Assembly: GCA_946494335.1 (NCBI GenBank)
Contig: CAMMBV010000004.1
Coordinates: 35,010-99,009, forward strand
Direction: 5' to 3'
Length of the DNA stretch: 64,000 nucleotides
Source: an uncultured Ruminococcus sp.
GTDB taxonomy: Bacteria; Bacillota; Clostridia; Lachnospirales; Lachnospiraceae
This document shows, one piece after another, positions 8,255-16,518 of the stretch. Position 1 is the stretch's first letter. Every line of letters starts with the position of its first letter. The notes below the pieces were generated by a model, which was not told the origin of the DNA, did not search any database, and was given only the letters and a program-made list of their open reading frames with translations. The translations under genes and the position numbers were made by a program.

Positions 8255-9484
8255 ATGGAAAACAATTTACAGGCAAGACAGGCGCGGGTAGATGCCGCAG
8301 TGGAATTAAGAGAAGGTGATCGGGTGCCTTTTGCCCCCAAGTTTGGTTATGGCGCATATGTCCAGGCAGCCGGAATCAGTATGTATGAAGGGCTGATGGA
8401 TCTTAGAAATATGAAACCCGGTGTGGAAAAACTGCTGACGCAGTATGAGATGGATTTATACTGGGGACCGGCTGCTTATCCTTCCAATGTGCTGGAGGTT
8501 TTAGATTCCGTAGCCATTAACTGGCCAAGCCCGGACGGACGTCTGAGCCGCAATTCCGGTTATCAGATCAATGATATTACTTATATGGATATTGATGATT
8601 ATGACGAATTTCTCAAAGATCCTTCTAACTTTTTTATGACGAAGGTTTATCCCCGCCGGCATAAAAAGTTAAAAGGACTGGCAAAGATGAGTTTTCAGGA
8701 TGTGGTAGAGTTCGGTCACTACGCATCGATGACTGCTTTCACAGATCCTGAGGTAAGAGAAGCGCTGCTTACTCTTATGAGTGCAGGCGAGCAGGCGGCG
8801 AAATGGGTGGCTGCTCAGGGAGAACTGGCGCAGCTGGCGCTGGAACTGCAGACGCCGCTGGGCTGTACCCTGGGACAGAATGCGCCTTATGATATGCTGG
8901 CGGACAATCTGCGGGGATATATCAATGTTCCCATGGATTTATTTGAGGTGCCGGATAAGGTGCTGGCATCCATAGATTTCTTTACCGATCTGGCGCTGAA
9001 AAATGTCAGAGGTCTGAAAGAGCAGGGTGTTCGTTATGTCTTCATGCCGCTGCATGGCGGAACGGATATTATGATGAGCAATGAGGATTATGAGAAATTC
9101 TACTGGCCCTCCCTTTATAGGGTTATGGAGGAGATCATCAATCTTGGCATGATTCCGTATGTGTTCCTGGAAGGACCGTACAATACCCGTCTGGAAATCC
9201 TCAAACAGGTGCCGAAGGGAAAAGTTATTTATATGTTCGAGCAGGTGGATATTGCGAAAGCGAAAAAGATTCTGGGAGATACTGCCTGCATCTGCGGAAA
9301 TCTTCCCTCTGCGGACCTTATCTACGGAAAGAAAGAGGATATCATAGAGAATACCAAACGTATGCTTGATATCTGCGCGCCGGGCGGCGGATTTATGATG
9401 GATTGTTCTATCGTAGTAGATCATTATGATGAGGAAAAATTCAGTGCCTGGTATGAGACAACTCTGGAATATGGACGTTATTAA
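8255..9484 (+). CDS. URO-D-fold protein 1 (uroporphyrinogen decarboxylase / corrinoid methyltransferase superfamily)
   Basis: 409 residues with the URO-D barrel pattern: an N-terminal region with GDRVPFAPKFG, a middle LKEQGVRYVFMPLHGGTD, and a C-terminal LDICAPGGGFMMDCSIVVDHYDEEK. Relatives include uroporphyrinogen decarboxylase and the MtaA/MtbA methyl-transfer enzymes. No heme-pathway genes or corrinoid proteins are nearby, so heme synthesis is unlikely. The H-x-C zinc motif of MtaA is not seen: the matching site reads VFLEGPYN, though CICGN and DCS cysteines follow. It starts after AAGGAGGTAAGCT and is divergent from the PucR-type gene. Substrate unknown. Confidence 0.75.
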   Translation: MENNLQARQARVDAAVELREGDRVPFAPKFGYGAYVQAAGISMYEGLMDLRNMKPGVEKLLTQYEMDLYWGPAAYPSNVLEVLDSVAINWPSPDGRLSRNSGYQINDITYMDIDDYDEFLKDPSNFFMTKVYPRRHKKLKGLAKMSFQDVVEFGHYASMTAFTDPEVREALLTLMSAGEQAAKWVAAQGELAQLALELQTPLGCTLGQNAPYDMLADNLRGYINVPMDLFEVPDKVLASIDFFTDLALKNVRGLKEQGVRYVFMPLHGGTDIMMSNEDYEKFYWPSLYRVMEEIINLGMIPYVFLEGPYNTRLEILKQVPKGKVIYMFEQVDIAKAKKILGDTACICGNLPSADLIYGKKEDIIENTKRMLDICAPGGGFMMDCSIVVDHYDEEKFSAWYETTLEYGRY

Positions 9485-9500
9485 GCGTAAAAATTCAGTG

Positions 9501-9529
9501 TTGACACAAAACGGTAAGTAGTATATAAT
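9501..9529 (+). promoter_or_regulatory. Consensus sigma-A promoter upstream of urease
   Basis: Perfect TTGACA (9501-9506), 17-base spacer, perfect TATAAT (9524-9529), starting 17 bases after the URO-D stop. It is the only good promoter before ureA, with the start site expected near 9536. Confidence 0.8.
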
Positions 9530-9540
9530 ACCAACGAACG

Positions 9541-9583
9541 AAGGCAAAGGTGCCGAAAATGACACCTTTGCCTTCTTTTTTGG
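9541..9583 (+). terminator. Terminator-like hairpin directly after the urease promoter
   Basis: Perfect 12-bp stem AAGGCAAAGGTG / CACCTTTGCCTT, 10-base loop, then CTTTTTTGG. It can end transcription from the URO-D gene, but because the urease promoter is upstream of it, urease transcripts must read through. It is thus either an attenuator or a shared terminator. Confidence 0.75.
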
Positions 9584-9591
9584 TGCGATAC

Positions 9592-9638
9592 GCCCTGCAA
9601 GTGGCTGCCGTGCCTGCACGAGCAGACATTTGCAGGGC
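9592..9638 (+). other. Second structured element in the urease leader
   Basis: GCCCTGCAA (9592-9600) and TTGCAGGGC (9630-9638) form a perfect 9-bp stem. It encloses a small hairpin CTGC-ACGA-GCAG. It lies between the terminator-like hairpin and the ureA ribosome site. No known riboswitch family could be assigned with confidence. Confidence 0.5.
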
Positions 9639-9682
9639 AGCGGACAACGCAACAGGTAAAAAGAACAACAGGAGGAGTGAAC

Positions 9683-9985
9683 ATGAGATTAAATCCAAAA
9701 GAACAGGAGAAGCTTTTGCTCCATATGGCCGGAAATCTGGCGAAGGAACGAAAGGAGCGGGGGCTGAAGCTGAATTATGTGGAAGCGGTGGCATATATCA
9801 GTTCTGAACTGCTGGAAATGGCCAGAGATGGAAAAGAAGTAGTGGAACTGATGCAGCTTGGAACAAAGCTTTTGAAAAAGGATGATGTGATGGATGGAGT
9901 GGCTGACATGGTACATGAGGTTCAGGTGGAAGCTACCTTTCCTGATGGAACAAAACTGGTAACGGTTCACAATCCGATTCAGTAA
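9683..9985 (+). CDS. ureA: Urease gamma subunit
   Basis: Smallest structural subunit of nickel urease, which hydrolyses urea to ammonia and carbamate in the cytoplasm. The 100-residue protein [20 protein letters not shown] matches the family in length and sequence. The ORF track begins at a GTG (9677) only one base from GGAGG. The ATG at 9683, seven bases after GGAGG (9671-9675), fits better and gives the usual MRLNP start. It is first gene of the operon, 15 bases before ureB. Separate gamma, beta and alpha genes are the common bacterial form, unlike Helicobacter's fused UreA. Confidence 0.97.
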   Translation: MRLNPKEQEKLLLHMAGNLAKERKERGLKLNYVEAVAYISSELLEMARDGKEVVELMQLGTKLLKKDDVMDGVADMVHEVQVEATFPDGTKLVTVHNPIQ

Positions 9986-10000
9986 AGGAGGTTCTGACAG

Positions 10001-10363
10001 ATGAAAATTGGAGAAATTATTCCGGCGGACAGGGAGATTACAATAAATGCAGGTAAAAAAACAGTTGTGCTTACCGTGGCAAATAAGGGAGACCGTCCGG
10101 TGCAGGCAGGCTCACATTTTCACTTTTTTGAGGTGAACAAATGCCTGGAATTTGATCGGGAAAAGGCATATGGCTATCATCTTGATATTCCCTCCGGGAC
10201 TTCAGTAAGATTTGAGCCCGGTGAAGAAAAGGAAGTACAGCTTGTGGAAATGGGCGGAACGAAAAGAGTGTTTGGTTTTCAGGATCTGACCTGCGCACAG
10301 GTATCGGAGGCCACAAAACAGGAAGCTGTGGACAGAGCGAAACAAAGAGGATTTATAAAATAG
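10001..10363 (+). CDS. ureB: Urease beta subunit
   Basis: 120 residues, [20 protein letters not shown] with [21 protein letters not shown], a clear UreB signature. It packs with gamma and alpha subunits in the trimer of the urease holoenzyme. The start follows AAAGGAGGTTCTGACAG. It is 15 bases after ureA and 15 before ureC, so translation is closely coupled within the operon. Slightly longer than many UreB proteins because of its C-terminal tail [16 protein letters not shown]. Confidence 0.97.
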   Translation: MKIGEIIPADREITINAGKKTVVLTVANKGDRPVQAGSHFHFFEVNKCLEFDREKAYGYHLDIPSGTSVRFEPGEEKEVQLVEMGGTKRVFGFQDLTCAQVSEATKQEAVDRAKQRGFIK

Positions 10364-10378
10364 CAGGAGGACAAAAGG

Positions 10379-12100
10379 ATGAGCGTAAAACTTTCCGGGG
10401 AAAAATATGCGATGATGTATGGACCCACAACGGGAGACAAGGTGCGCCTGGCGGATACGGATCTTGTAATAGAAGTGGAAAAAGATTATACCACCTATGG
10501 AGATGAAATAAAATTTGGAGGAGGAAAGACCATCCGGGACGGCATGGGGCAGTCAGTGAAAACCTGTAACAGTGACGGCGATCTGGATCTGGTTATCACC
10601 AATGCACTGATTCTGGATTATACCGGTATTGTAAAAGCGGATATTGGAATTAAAGACGGAAAAATCAAAGGAATCGGGAAGGCGGGCAATCCGGCCATCA
10701 TGGATGGAGTGACGCCCGGCATGACGGTGGGAGCTTCCACAGAGGCGCTGGCCGGTGAGGGAATGATCGTAACGGCAGGCGGTATCGATACACATATCCA
10801 TTTCATCTGCCCCCAGCAGATCGACTGTGCCCTGTACTCCGGCGTCACCACCATGATTGGAGGAGGTACAGGACCGGCAGACGGAACCAATGCCACAACC
10901 TGTACGCCGGGGCCGTGGAACATGGAAATGATGTTGAAGGCAGCGGAAGAATATCCCATGAATCTGGGCTTTCTGGGAAAGGGCAACTGTTCGGATGAAC
11001 GTCCTCTTATAGAGCAGGTAAAAGCCGGAGCCATGGGGCTTAAGATTCATGAAGACTGGGGCTCCACACCGGCAGTTATCAATCATTGCCTGAATGTGGC
11101 GGATGAATACGATGTGCAGGTTGCCATTCATACGGATACGTTAAATGAAGGAGGCTGTGTGGAAGATACGCTGGATGCCATAGCAGGAAGAACCATTCAC
11201 ACCTACCATACAGAGGGAGCCGGCGGCGGCCACGCACCGGATATTATCAAGGCGGCGGCTGCGCCCAACGTACTTCCTTCCTCCACCAATCCTACCATGC
11301 CTTTTACAGTAAATACGCTGGATGAACATCTGGATATGCTGATGGTATGTCATCATCTGGATAAAAAGATTCCCGAAGATGTGGCTTTTGCCGATTCAAG
11401 AATCCGTCCGGAAACCATTGCGGCGGAGGATGTGCTGCACGACATGGGCGTGTTCAGCATGATGAGTTCCGATTCTCAGGCCATGGGACGTATCGGAGAA
11501 GTTATCACCCGTACATGGCAGACGGCCAGCAAGATGAAAGAGGAAAGAGGCCCTCTTCCCGAGGACGAAGGAAAGGGAAATGACAACTTCAGAGCGAAAC
11601 GTTATATTGCCAAATATACCATCAACCCGGCCATCACCCATGGTATTTCCAAATATGTGGGCTCTGTGGAAGAAGGAAAGATGGCTGATCTGGTGCTGTG
11701 GAATCCGGCCTTTTTTGGGGCGAAACCGGATATGGTGATAAAGGGCGGTATGATTGTGGCTTCCAAGATGGGAGACGCCAACGCTTCCATTCCCACCACG
11801 CAGCCCGTTTTTTATCAGCCCATGTTTGCGGCTCACGGAAAGGCCAGATATGACGCCTGCCTGACTTTTGTCTCAAAAGCGGCCATGGAAGAAGATGTGA
11901 AGGAAAAATATCATCTGGAAAAACAGGTGGTGCCGGTGGAAAACTGTAGAAATATCGGTAAAAAGGATATGAAGCTTAATAGTGCGGCTCCGGTGATTAC
12001 CGTGGATCCGGAAACCTACGAGGTTACTGCCGATGGGGTAAGCCTTACATCAAAACCGGCGAAAAAACTGCCCCTGACACAGATGTACAGCCTGTTCTAG
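10379..12100 (+). CDS. ureC: Urease alpha subunit (catalytic)
   Basis: Catalytic subunit carrying the dinickel centre. The 573-residue length is standard. The first metal histidines are in [11 protein letters not shown]. The lysine to be carbamylated lies in [13 protein letters not shown], further ligands in VAIHTDT and [13 protein letters not shown], the flap with its cysteine in LMVCHHLD, and the aspartate ligand in [12 protein letters not shown]. All key residues appear intact, so the enzyme should be active if nickel loading works. The accessory genes follow in the same operon. No nickel transporter is in the window. Confidence 0.98.
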   Translation: MSVKLSGEKYAMMYGPTTGDKVRLADTDLVIEVEKDYTTYGDEIKFGGGKTIRDGMGQSVKTCNSDGDLDLVITNALILDYTGIVKADIGIKDGKIKGIGKAGNPAIMDGVTPGMTVGASTEALAGEGMIVTAGGIDTHIHFICPQQIDCALYSGVTTMIGGGTGPADGTNATTCTPGPWNMEMMLKAAEEYPMNLGFLGKGNCSDERPLIEQVKAGAMGLKIHEDWGSTPAVINHCLNVADEYDVQVAIHTDTLNEGGCVEDTLDAIAGRTIHTYHTEGAGGGHAPDIIKAAAAPNVLPSSTNPTMPFTVNTLDEHLDMLMVCHHLDKKIPEDVAFADSRIRPETIAAEDVLHDMGVFSMMSSDSQAMGRIGEVITRTWQTASKMKEERGPLPEDEGKGNDNFRAKRYIAKYTINPAITHGISKYVGSVEEGKMADLVLWNPAFFGAKPDMVIKGGMIVASKMGDANASIPTTQPVFYQPMFAAHGKARYDACLTFVSKAAMEEDVKEKYHLEKQVVPVENCRNIGKKDMKLNSAAPVITVDPETYEVTADGVSLTSKPAKKLPLTQMYSLF

Positions 12101-12122
12101 GCTTGGAAAGGGGAAGAAAACG

Positions 12123-12629
12123 ATGTTAGGAGTATGTTTGTTGTTTGTTGGGATTGTGCTGATCAATAATGGTATCTGCAATCTCTGTAATGTAGATGGA
12201 AAATCAGCAGCGGTGATGAATATTTTTACCGGCGGATTATCCTTATTTATCAACTTTGTGAATCTGGCACAGGGGAATTATTATGCAGCGGGAACCGGAC
12301 TTTTGTTTGGTTTTACCTATCTGTTTGTGGCCATCAACAGCATTTTCAAATTGAGCGGAAAACCCTTTGCCTGGTTTTCCACCTTTGTGGCCGTCAATGC
12401 GTTCGTATTCGGAACGCTGGAAGGATTTACAGGGATTCAGGCCCTTGGCATTGAGCCTGATATCCGCTGGGCAGGGATCTGGTATCTGTGGGGAATTCTG
12501 TGGGGAACCTCTTTTGTGGAAGAGATCCTGGGAAAGAAACTGGGAAAATTTACTCCCTGTCTGCAGGTGTTTGAAGGTATTATTACTGCCTGGATTCCAG
12601 GGCTGCTGCTGATGATCGGTTTATGGTAG
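12123..12629 (+). CDS. ureI: UreI/AmiS-family urea channel
   Basis: 168-residue integral membrane protein with about six hydrophobic segments, starting MLGVCLLFVGIVLINNGI. The conserved segments FGFTYLFVAIN, WYLWGILWGTSFVEE and WIPGLLLMIGLW are typical of UreI/AmiS proteins. These passively admit urea or short amides, and in Helicobacter the channel is opened by acid. It lies between the structural and accessory urease genes, as in other urease operons with UreI. The channel probably supplies urea to the cytoplasmic enzyme. Acid gating cannot be judged, as long histidine-rich periplasmic loops are not evident. Confidence 0.92.
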   Translation: MLGVCLLFVGIVLINNGICNLCNVDGKSAAVMNIFTGGLSLFINFVNLAQGNYYAAGTGLLFGFTYLFVAINSIFKLSGKPFAWFSTFVAVNAFVFGTLEGFTGIQALGIEPDIRWAGIWYLWGILWGTSFVEEILGKKLGKFTPCLQVFEGIITAWIPGLLLMIGLW

Positions 12630-12647
12630 AAATGAAGGAGAACCGGG

Positions 12648-13127
12648 ATGCTTTGTGAGAAAATTTTAGGACGGACAGATCAGATGGATATGGCCGGATA
12701 CCAACTGGACTATGTGAGCATTGAATGGTATGAGGCCTTTAAGAAAATACATAAAAAGGTGACGGACAGAGGCGAAGAAGTGGGAATCCGGATGGATGAT
12801 TCTGTGCTGACCCGGGGGCTTTATGAAGGAGATATCCTGTATATGGATGAAAACCGCGCACTGGTGGTGCACACGCCAAAATGCCTGGTGATTCGGGTGA
12901 AAGTGGACAAGGCACACCCCCACATGACAGCAAAGGTCTGCTATGAGATAGGAAACCGCCATGCGCCGCTTTTCTACGGCGATGAGGAAGGAACCTTTAT
13001 CACACCCTTTAATGAACCTATGTACCAGATGCTGGAGAAGCTTCATGGCGTGACAGTGACAAAAGAGATACGGCGGCTGAATTTTGATCAGCGCATTTCA
13101 GCGGCAGTTCATAATCATCATCACTGA
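12648..13127 (+). CDS. ureE: Urease accessory protein, nickel chaperone
   Basis: Delivers nickel to the UreDFG-apourease complex. The 159-residue protein has the UreE N-terminal domain and a C-terminal metal-binding domain (QMLEKLHGVTVTKEIRRLNF). It ends in a short histidine tail HNHHH, a weaker version of the His-rich tails in some UreE proteins. Glycine-histidine ligand positions near RHAPLFY are consistent with the family. The start follows AAGGAGAACCGGG. It lies 18 bases after ureI and 12 bases before ureF. Confidence 0.93.
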   Translation: MLCEKILGRTDQMDMAGYQLDYVSIEWYEAFKKIHKKVTDRGEEVGIRMDDSVLTRGLYEGDILYMDENRALVVHTPKCLVIRVKVDKAHPHMTAKVCYEIGNRHAPLFYGDEEGTFITPFNEPMYQMLEKLHGVTVTKEIRRLNFDQRISAAVHNHHH

Positions 13128-13139
13128 GAGGAGTCGTCC

Positions 13140-13832
13140 ATGGACAGTAAAATAAACAAATATCTTCTGCTGCAGGTAAACGACGCTTTATTTCCCATCG
13201 GAGGATACTCTCATTCTTACGGTCTGGAAACATATATCCAGAAAGACATTGTGAAAAATGAGGCGGACGCCGGCACATATATTAAAAACAAGATCCGGTA
13301 TAATCTGGCGTCCTCTGAACTGCTGGCCGCCAGACTGTGTTATGAGGCGGCGCAGCAGGAAGACATGAAGAAACTTATGGAGCTGGAGGAGACATACTTT
13401 GTCTCCCTGGCTCCAAGAGAGATTAAAGAGGCGGCGAAAAAGCTGGGGTCCCGTTTTGTGAAAACTGTGAGCAGGCTGGAAATTTCATATGTAAATTCTG
13501 TATTTGAAGAATACTGTGCTGCCGGAGAAGGAAGCCATGCCCATGCCTGCGCTTACGGCTGTTTCTGCGCATCGGCGGGAATTGGAAAGAAAGAAATGCT
13601 GGAGAACTTTTTATACAGTCAGACTTCCGCCATGGTGACCAACTGTGTGAAATCTATACCGCTTTCTCAGACCAGCGGGCAGAAAATTCTTACGGATATT
13701 TTCGGAATTTTCGGCCAGGTGTTGGATCAGGTGGAAGAATGGGGAGAGGAAATGCTCTGCGCAGGAGCGCCTGGATTTGATATCCGCTCCATGGAACACG
13801 AAAGACTGTATTCCAGAATATATATGTCATGA
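13140..13832 (+). CDS. ureF: Urease accessory protein UreF
   Basis: Works with UreD and UreG to insert nickel and CO2 into apourease, regulating the GTPase. The all-helical 230-residue protein carries the family start LLLQVNDALFPIGGYSHSYGLETYI and the segment AYGCFCASAGIGKKE. Length is typical. The start follows GAGAGGAGTCGTCC. The gene is 40 bases before ureG, so the accessory block ureE-F-G-D reads as one transcript. Confidence 0.95.
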   Translation: MDSKINKYLLLQVNDALFPIGGYSHSYGLETYIQKDIVKNEADAGTYIKNKIRYNLASSELLAARLCYEAAQQEDMKKLMELEETYFVSLAPREIKEAAKKLGSRFVKTVSRLEISYVNSVFEEYCAAGEGSHAHACAYGCFCASAGIGKKEMLENFLYSQTSAMVTNCVKSIPLSQTSGQKILTDIFGIFGQVLDQVEEWGEEMLCAGAPGFDIRSMEHERLYSRIYMS

Positions 13833-13872
13833 TGCTGACTGTAAATAATATACCTGTAGGGAGGAACGAAAT

Positions 13873-14481
13873 ATGTCTTTTGTAAAAATAGGCGTGGCCG
13901 GGCCGGTAGGTTCCGGAAAGACGGCGCTGATTGAAGCGCTATCCAGAAAAATGGCAGGAGATTACAGCATTGCTGTAATTACCAACGATATCTATACGAA
14001 AGAGGATGCGCAGTTTCTGACGAAGAACAGTGTTCTGGAGCAGGAGCGGATCATCGGTGTGGAGACGGGCGGATGCCCCCACACGGCAATCCGCGAGGAT
14101 GCTTCCATGAACCTGGAGGCCGTAGATGAGATGGCAGGACGTTTCCCTGATCTGGAAATTCTGTTTATTGAAAGCGGCGGTGACAATCTGTCGGCCACCT
14201 TCAGTCCGGAACTGGTAGACGCCACCATTTTTGTTATCGATGTGGCGGAGGGTGACAAAATACCAAGAAAAGGTGGGCCGGGCATTACACGGTCTGATCT
14301 TCTGGTGATCAATAAGATCGATCTGGCGCCTTATGTAGGGGCAAGTCTGGAAGTGATGGACAGGGATTCCAGAAAAATGCGGGGAGACAAGCCCTTTTTG
14401 TTCACCAATATCCGTGAAAAGTCGGGTGTGGACCAGGTGGTTTCCTGGATAAAAGAAAATGTACTGCTGGAAGGAATGTAA
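13873..14481 (+). CDS. ureG: Urease accessory GTPase UreG
   Basis: SIMIBI-class GTPase whose hydrolysis drives nickel delivery. The 202-residue protein has the P-loop [14 protein letters not shown] and the metal-binding CPH motif in [17 protein letters not shown]. Switch II region appears as [15 protein letters not shown] and the guanine-recognition NKID in [11 protein letters not shown]. All key motifs are intact. The start follows GTAGGGAGGAACGAAAT. It ends two bases before the ureD start, indicating translational coupling. Confidence 0.97.
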   Translation: MSFVKIGVAGPVGSGKTALIEALSRKMAGDYSIAVITNDIYTKEDAQFLTKNSVLEQERIIGVETGGCPHTAIREDASMNLEAVDEMAGRFPDLEILFIESGGDNLSATFSPELVDATIFVIDVAEGDKIPRKGGPGITRSDLLVINKIDLAPYVGASLEVMDRDSRKMRGDKPFLFTNIREKSGVDQVVSWIKENVLLEGM

Positions 14482-14483
14482 AG

Positions 14484-15272
14484 ATGAAGAATCAGTTTGG
14501 CAGGGTATCGGAATTGAATATCACCTCAGAAGAAGCGGAAGGAAAAACCAGGCTTGCGGATCTGTTTTTTACGGCTCCTTTTAAAGTCATGCAGCCGTTT
14601 CCCAACGGTGAGGGACTGCAGGTAATGATGCTTTCGGCCTCCGCCGGAGTGATGGCCGGGGATGTGCAGAAATTTTCGTTTAAAATCGGAGAGAAAAGCT
14701 GTCTGGAATTTGTATCCCAGTCCTTTGAGAAGATACATAAAATGGACGAAGGATGGGCTCAGAGAGAAATCGACGTTATGGTGGAAAAAGACGCTCTGTT
14801 TGATTTTTATCCTCAGCCCACTATTCCTTTTGCCGGGTCTGCTTATAAAAGCAAAATGGAAGTGAATCTTCAGGATGAGACCTCCCGCTTCGGCCTGTAT
14901 GAAATTTTGTCCTGCGGCAGAAGCGCTTCCGGGGAAAGGTTCCAGTATCGATTTTATCATTCGCTGATCCGGATTCGCCGGGAGGGAAAACTGATTTACC
15001 GCGACAATACCCGCTATGATCCAAAGGAGACGAAGATGGAGGGGCTGGGAATGTATGAGTCTTATACTCATCTGGCTAACCTGTTTCTCACCGGCAGCAG
15101 GGTACCGGAGGATGAGACCGAAGAAAAGGTACGGGACGTGATTGAGATGACCCCGGATGTAGAAGGTGCTCTGACGCGGCTGGAGTCCGGTGACGTTGTC
15201 ATCCGCATCCTGGGAAGACGCGCCCAGACGCTTCAGAATCTTACAGAAAAAATAAAAAAAATCGCTGTCTGA
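14484..15272 (+). CDS. ureD: Urease accessory protein UreD
   Basis: Scaffold of the urease maturation complex (also called UreH), binding apourease together with UreF and UreG. The 262-residue sequence contains LADLFFTAPFKVMQPFP, VMMLSASAGVMAGD and QPTIPFAGSAY, which are family hallmarks. It is the last urease gene. The stop codon lies in the 5' arm of a bidirectional terminator. Together the eight genes form a complete urease set apart from nickel uptake. Confidence 0.95.
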   Translation: MKNQFGRVSELNITSEEAEGKTRLADLFFTAPFKVMQPFPNGEGLQVMMLSASAGVMAGDVQKFSFKIGEKSCLEFVSQSFEKIHKMDEGWAQREIDVMVEKDALFDFYPQPTIPFAGSAYKSKMEVNLQDETSRFGLYEILSCGRSASGERFQYRFYHSLIRIRREGKLIYRDNTRYDPKETKMEGLGMYESYTHLANLFLTGSRVPEDETEEKVRDVIEMTPDVEGALTRLESGDVVIRILGRRAQTLQNLTEKIKKIAV

Positions 15273-15304
15273 AAGGGCCTGGCCTTTCGGGCAGCGATTT
15301 TTTA
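15257..15304. terminator. Bidirectional terminator between ureD and the lacI-type gene
   Basis: A long, slightly imperfect stem around AATCGCTGTCTGAAAGG / CCTTTCGGGCAGCGATT, with A runs on the left and T runs on the right. It can serve both convergent transcripts. Confidence 0.85.
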
Positions 15305-15308
15305 CGCC

Positions 15309-16352
15309 CTATTCTTCATGAAACAGATCAATATTTTCTTTCAAAGCCACATGAATCGGGGTTTTGATATGTGAGGTTTCCGGCGCTTTATTAAGATACA
15401 GATATTCATAGGCGGTCTGGATGACCAGCTCACCGATCCGTTTCGGGGCCAGACCCAGCGTGAAATCTATTTTGTTCTGCCGTATCAGCTGGACGACGGC
15501 AGGGGAGAAGGTGAGGGAGATAATTTTAAGGTCCCCCAGCTTCCCGGCATCTGCAATTGCCTGAATCATATCTTCATTGCAGCTGATGGCATTCCAGATT
15601 CCTTTCAGATCTGTGTATTCCCGCAATACTTCCCGGACTTTGGCATAAGTGATGGAATGCTGTCCCAGGGTTTCCAGCTTTTTTACCACCTTTATCCCGG
15701 GAAATTCCTCCGATAAAAGAGACAGAAATCCTTCGAACCGCCCGGCGGTAGAGTTTGTGTTGAGAGAGGAGCCGATAATGGCAATCTGCCCCTCACCGTC
15801 CAGCAGTTTGGCCATAAGAGAAGCACAAATCCTGCCCGTAAGTTTCAGGTCTTCACCGATAAAGCAAAAACGGTCTGTTTCCGGAAGATCGGAATCGAAA
15901 GTCAAAACAGGGATTCCTTTTTTTATCAGCCGGCTGATGGATGCGCTCACCCCGGGATAATTGACGCCGCGCAGGGCGAGAAGGTCGACGGCTTCCCCTT
16001 CCAGGTAAGACAGCGTGGACAGGAGAGAGTCCGGATCCACAGAATCGTAATAATAATAGTCTGCAGTCATACCGCTGCCCTGGTACAGCTTCATCTGCTC
16101 GTCCATTCCGGTTTTCAGATCCTGGAAATAGTAATCATAGGATGGAGCGAGGGTTACGACCGCCATTTTTTTCGGAAGGGGCGCTGCTGTGCAGGACGGC
16201 GCCCTGGTTGTCTGGTAATTGTACTCTGTCAGTATTTTCTGTATATGTTCCCTGGTAGCAGGCCGCACGCCGGGACGGTTGTGGACTACTTTATCTACGG
16301 TTGCCCGGGTGACGCCGGCGATGTCGGCGATTTGCTGCATGGTAATTTTCAT
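15309..16352 (-). CDS. LacI-family transcriptional regulator
   Basis: 347 residues. The N-terminal helix-turn-helix is MKITMQQIADIAGVTRATVDKVVHNRPGVR. The sugar-binding-protein-like effector domain follows (MAVVTLAPSYDYYFQDLKTG to the end). It belongs to the same TVD-type subgroup as the regulator at 2402. It is divergent from URO-D-fold protein 2, and the shared 166-base gap has several ATGTAWAA-type inverted repeats that could be its operators. Regulation of the URO-D gene and of itself is inferred; the ligand is unknown. Confidence 0.85.
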   Translation of the reverse strand: MKITMQQIADIAGVTRATVDKVVHNRPGVRPATREHIQKILTEYNYQTTRAPSCTAAPLPKKMAVVTLAPSYDYYFQDLKTGMDEQMKLYQGSGMTADYYYYDSVDPDSLLSTLSYLEGEAVDLLALRGVNYPGVSASISRLIKKGIPVLTFDSDLPETDRFCFIGEDLKLTGRICASLMAKLLDGEGQIAIIGSSLNTNSTAGRFEGFLSLLSEEFPGIKVVKKLETLGQHSITYAKVREVLREYTDLKGIWNAISCNEDMIQAIADAGKLGDLKIISLTFSPAVVQLIRQNKIDFTLGLAPKRIGELVIQTAYEYLYLNKAPETSHIKTPIHVALKENIDLFHEE

Positions 16353-16373
16353 GGGAAATCTCCTTGCTTTGTT

Positions 16374-16400
16374 TTTTACATCATAGTATAAAATGTAAAA
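16374..16400. promoter_or_regulatory. Candidate operator for the divergent LacI-type regulator
   Basis: TTTTACAT (16374-16381) and ATGTAAAA (16393-16400) form a perfect 8-bp inverted repeat with an 11-base spacer, close to the regulator's own start. Confidence 0.5.
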
Positions 16401-16426
16401 TCAATCAAGATATTTTAGAAAATATA

Positions 16427-16455
16427 TTGACAAATGTATAAAAGTCCCTTATATT
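16427..16455 (+). promoter_or_regulatory. Sigma-A promoter for URO-D-fold protein 2
   Basis: TTGACA (16427-16432), 17-base spacer, TATATT (16450-16455). An ATGTATAA (16459-16466) / TTATACAT (16480-16487) inverted repeat covers the expected start site, a usual place for repressor binding. Confidence 0.75.
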
Positions 16456-16518
16456 ATCATGTATAAAAAGGAATATAAATTATACATAATATAAAAATGT
16501 AAAAAAGGAGGACGAAAA

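Noticed and set aside
8255-9484. Assignment of the URO-D-fold proteins as HemE or MtaA/MtbA
   Set aside because: No heme genes, corrinoid proteins or H-x-C zinc motif nearby; only the superfamily can be supported.
9592-9638. Guanidine-II (mini-ykkC) or nickel-cobalt riboswitch in the urease leader
   Set aside because: Only one ACGA-loop hairpin is present, guanidine-II needs two; the NiCo core repeats were not recognisable. A covariance search would decide.
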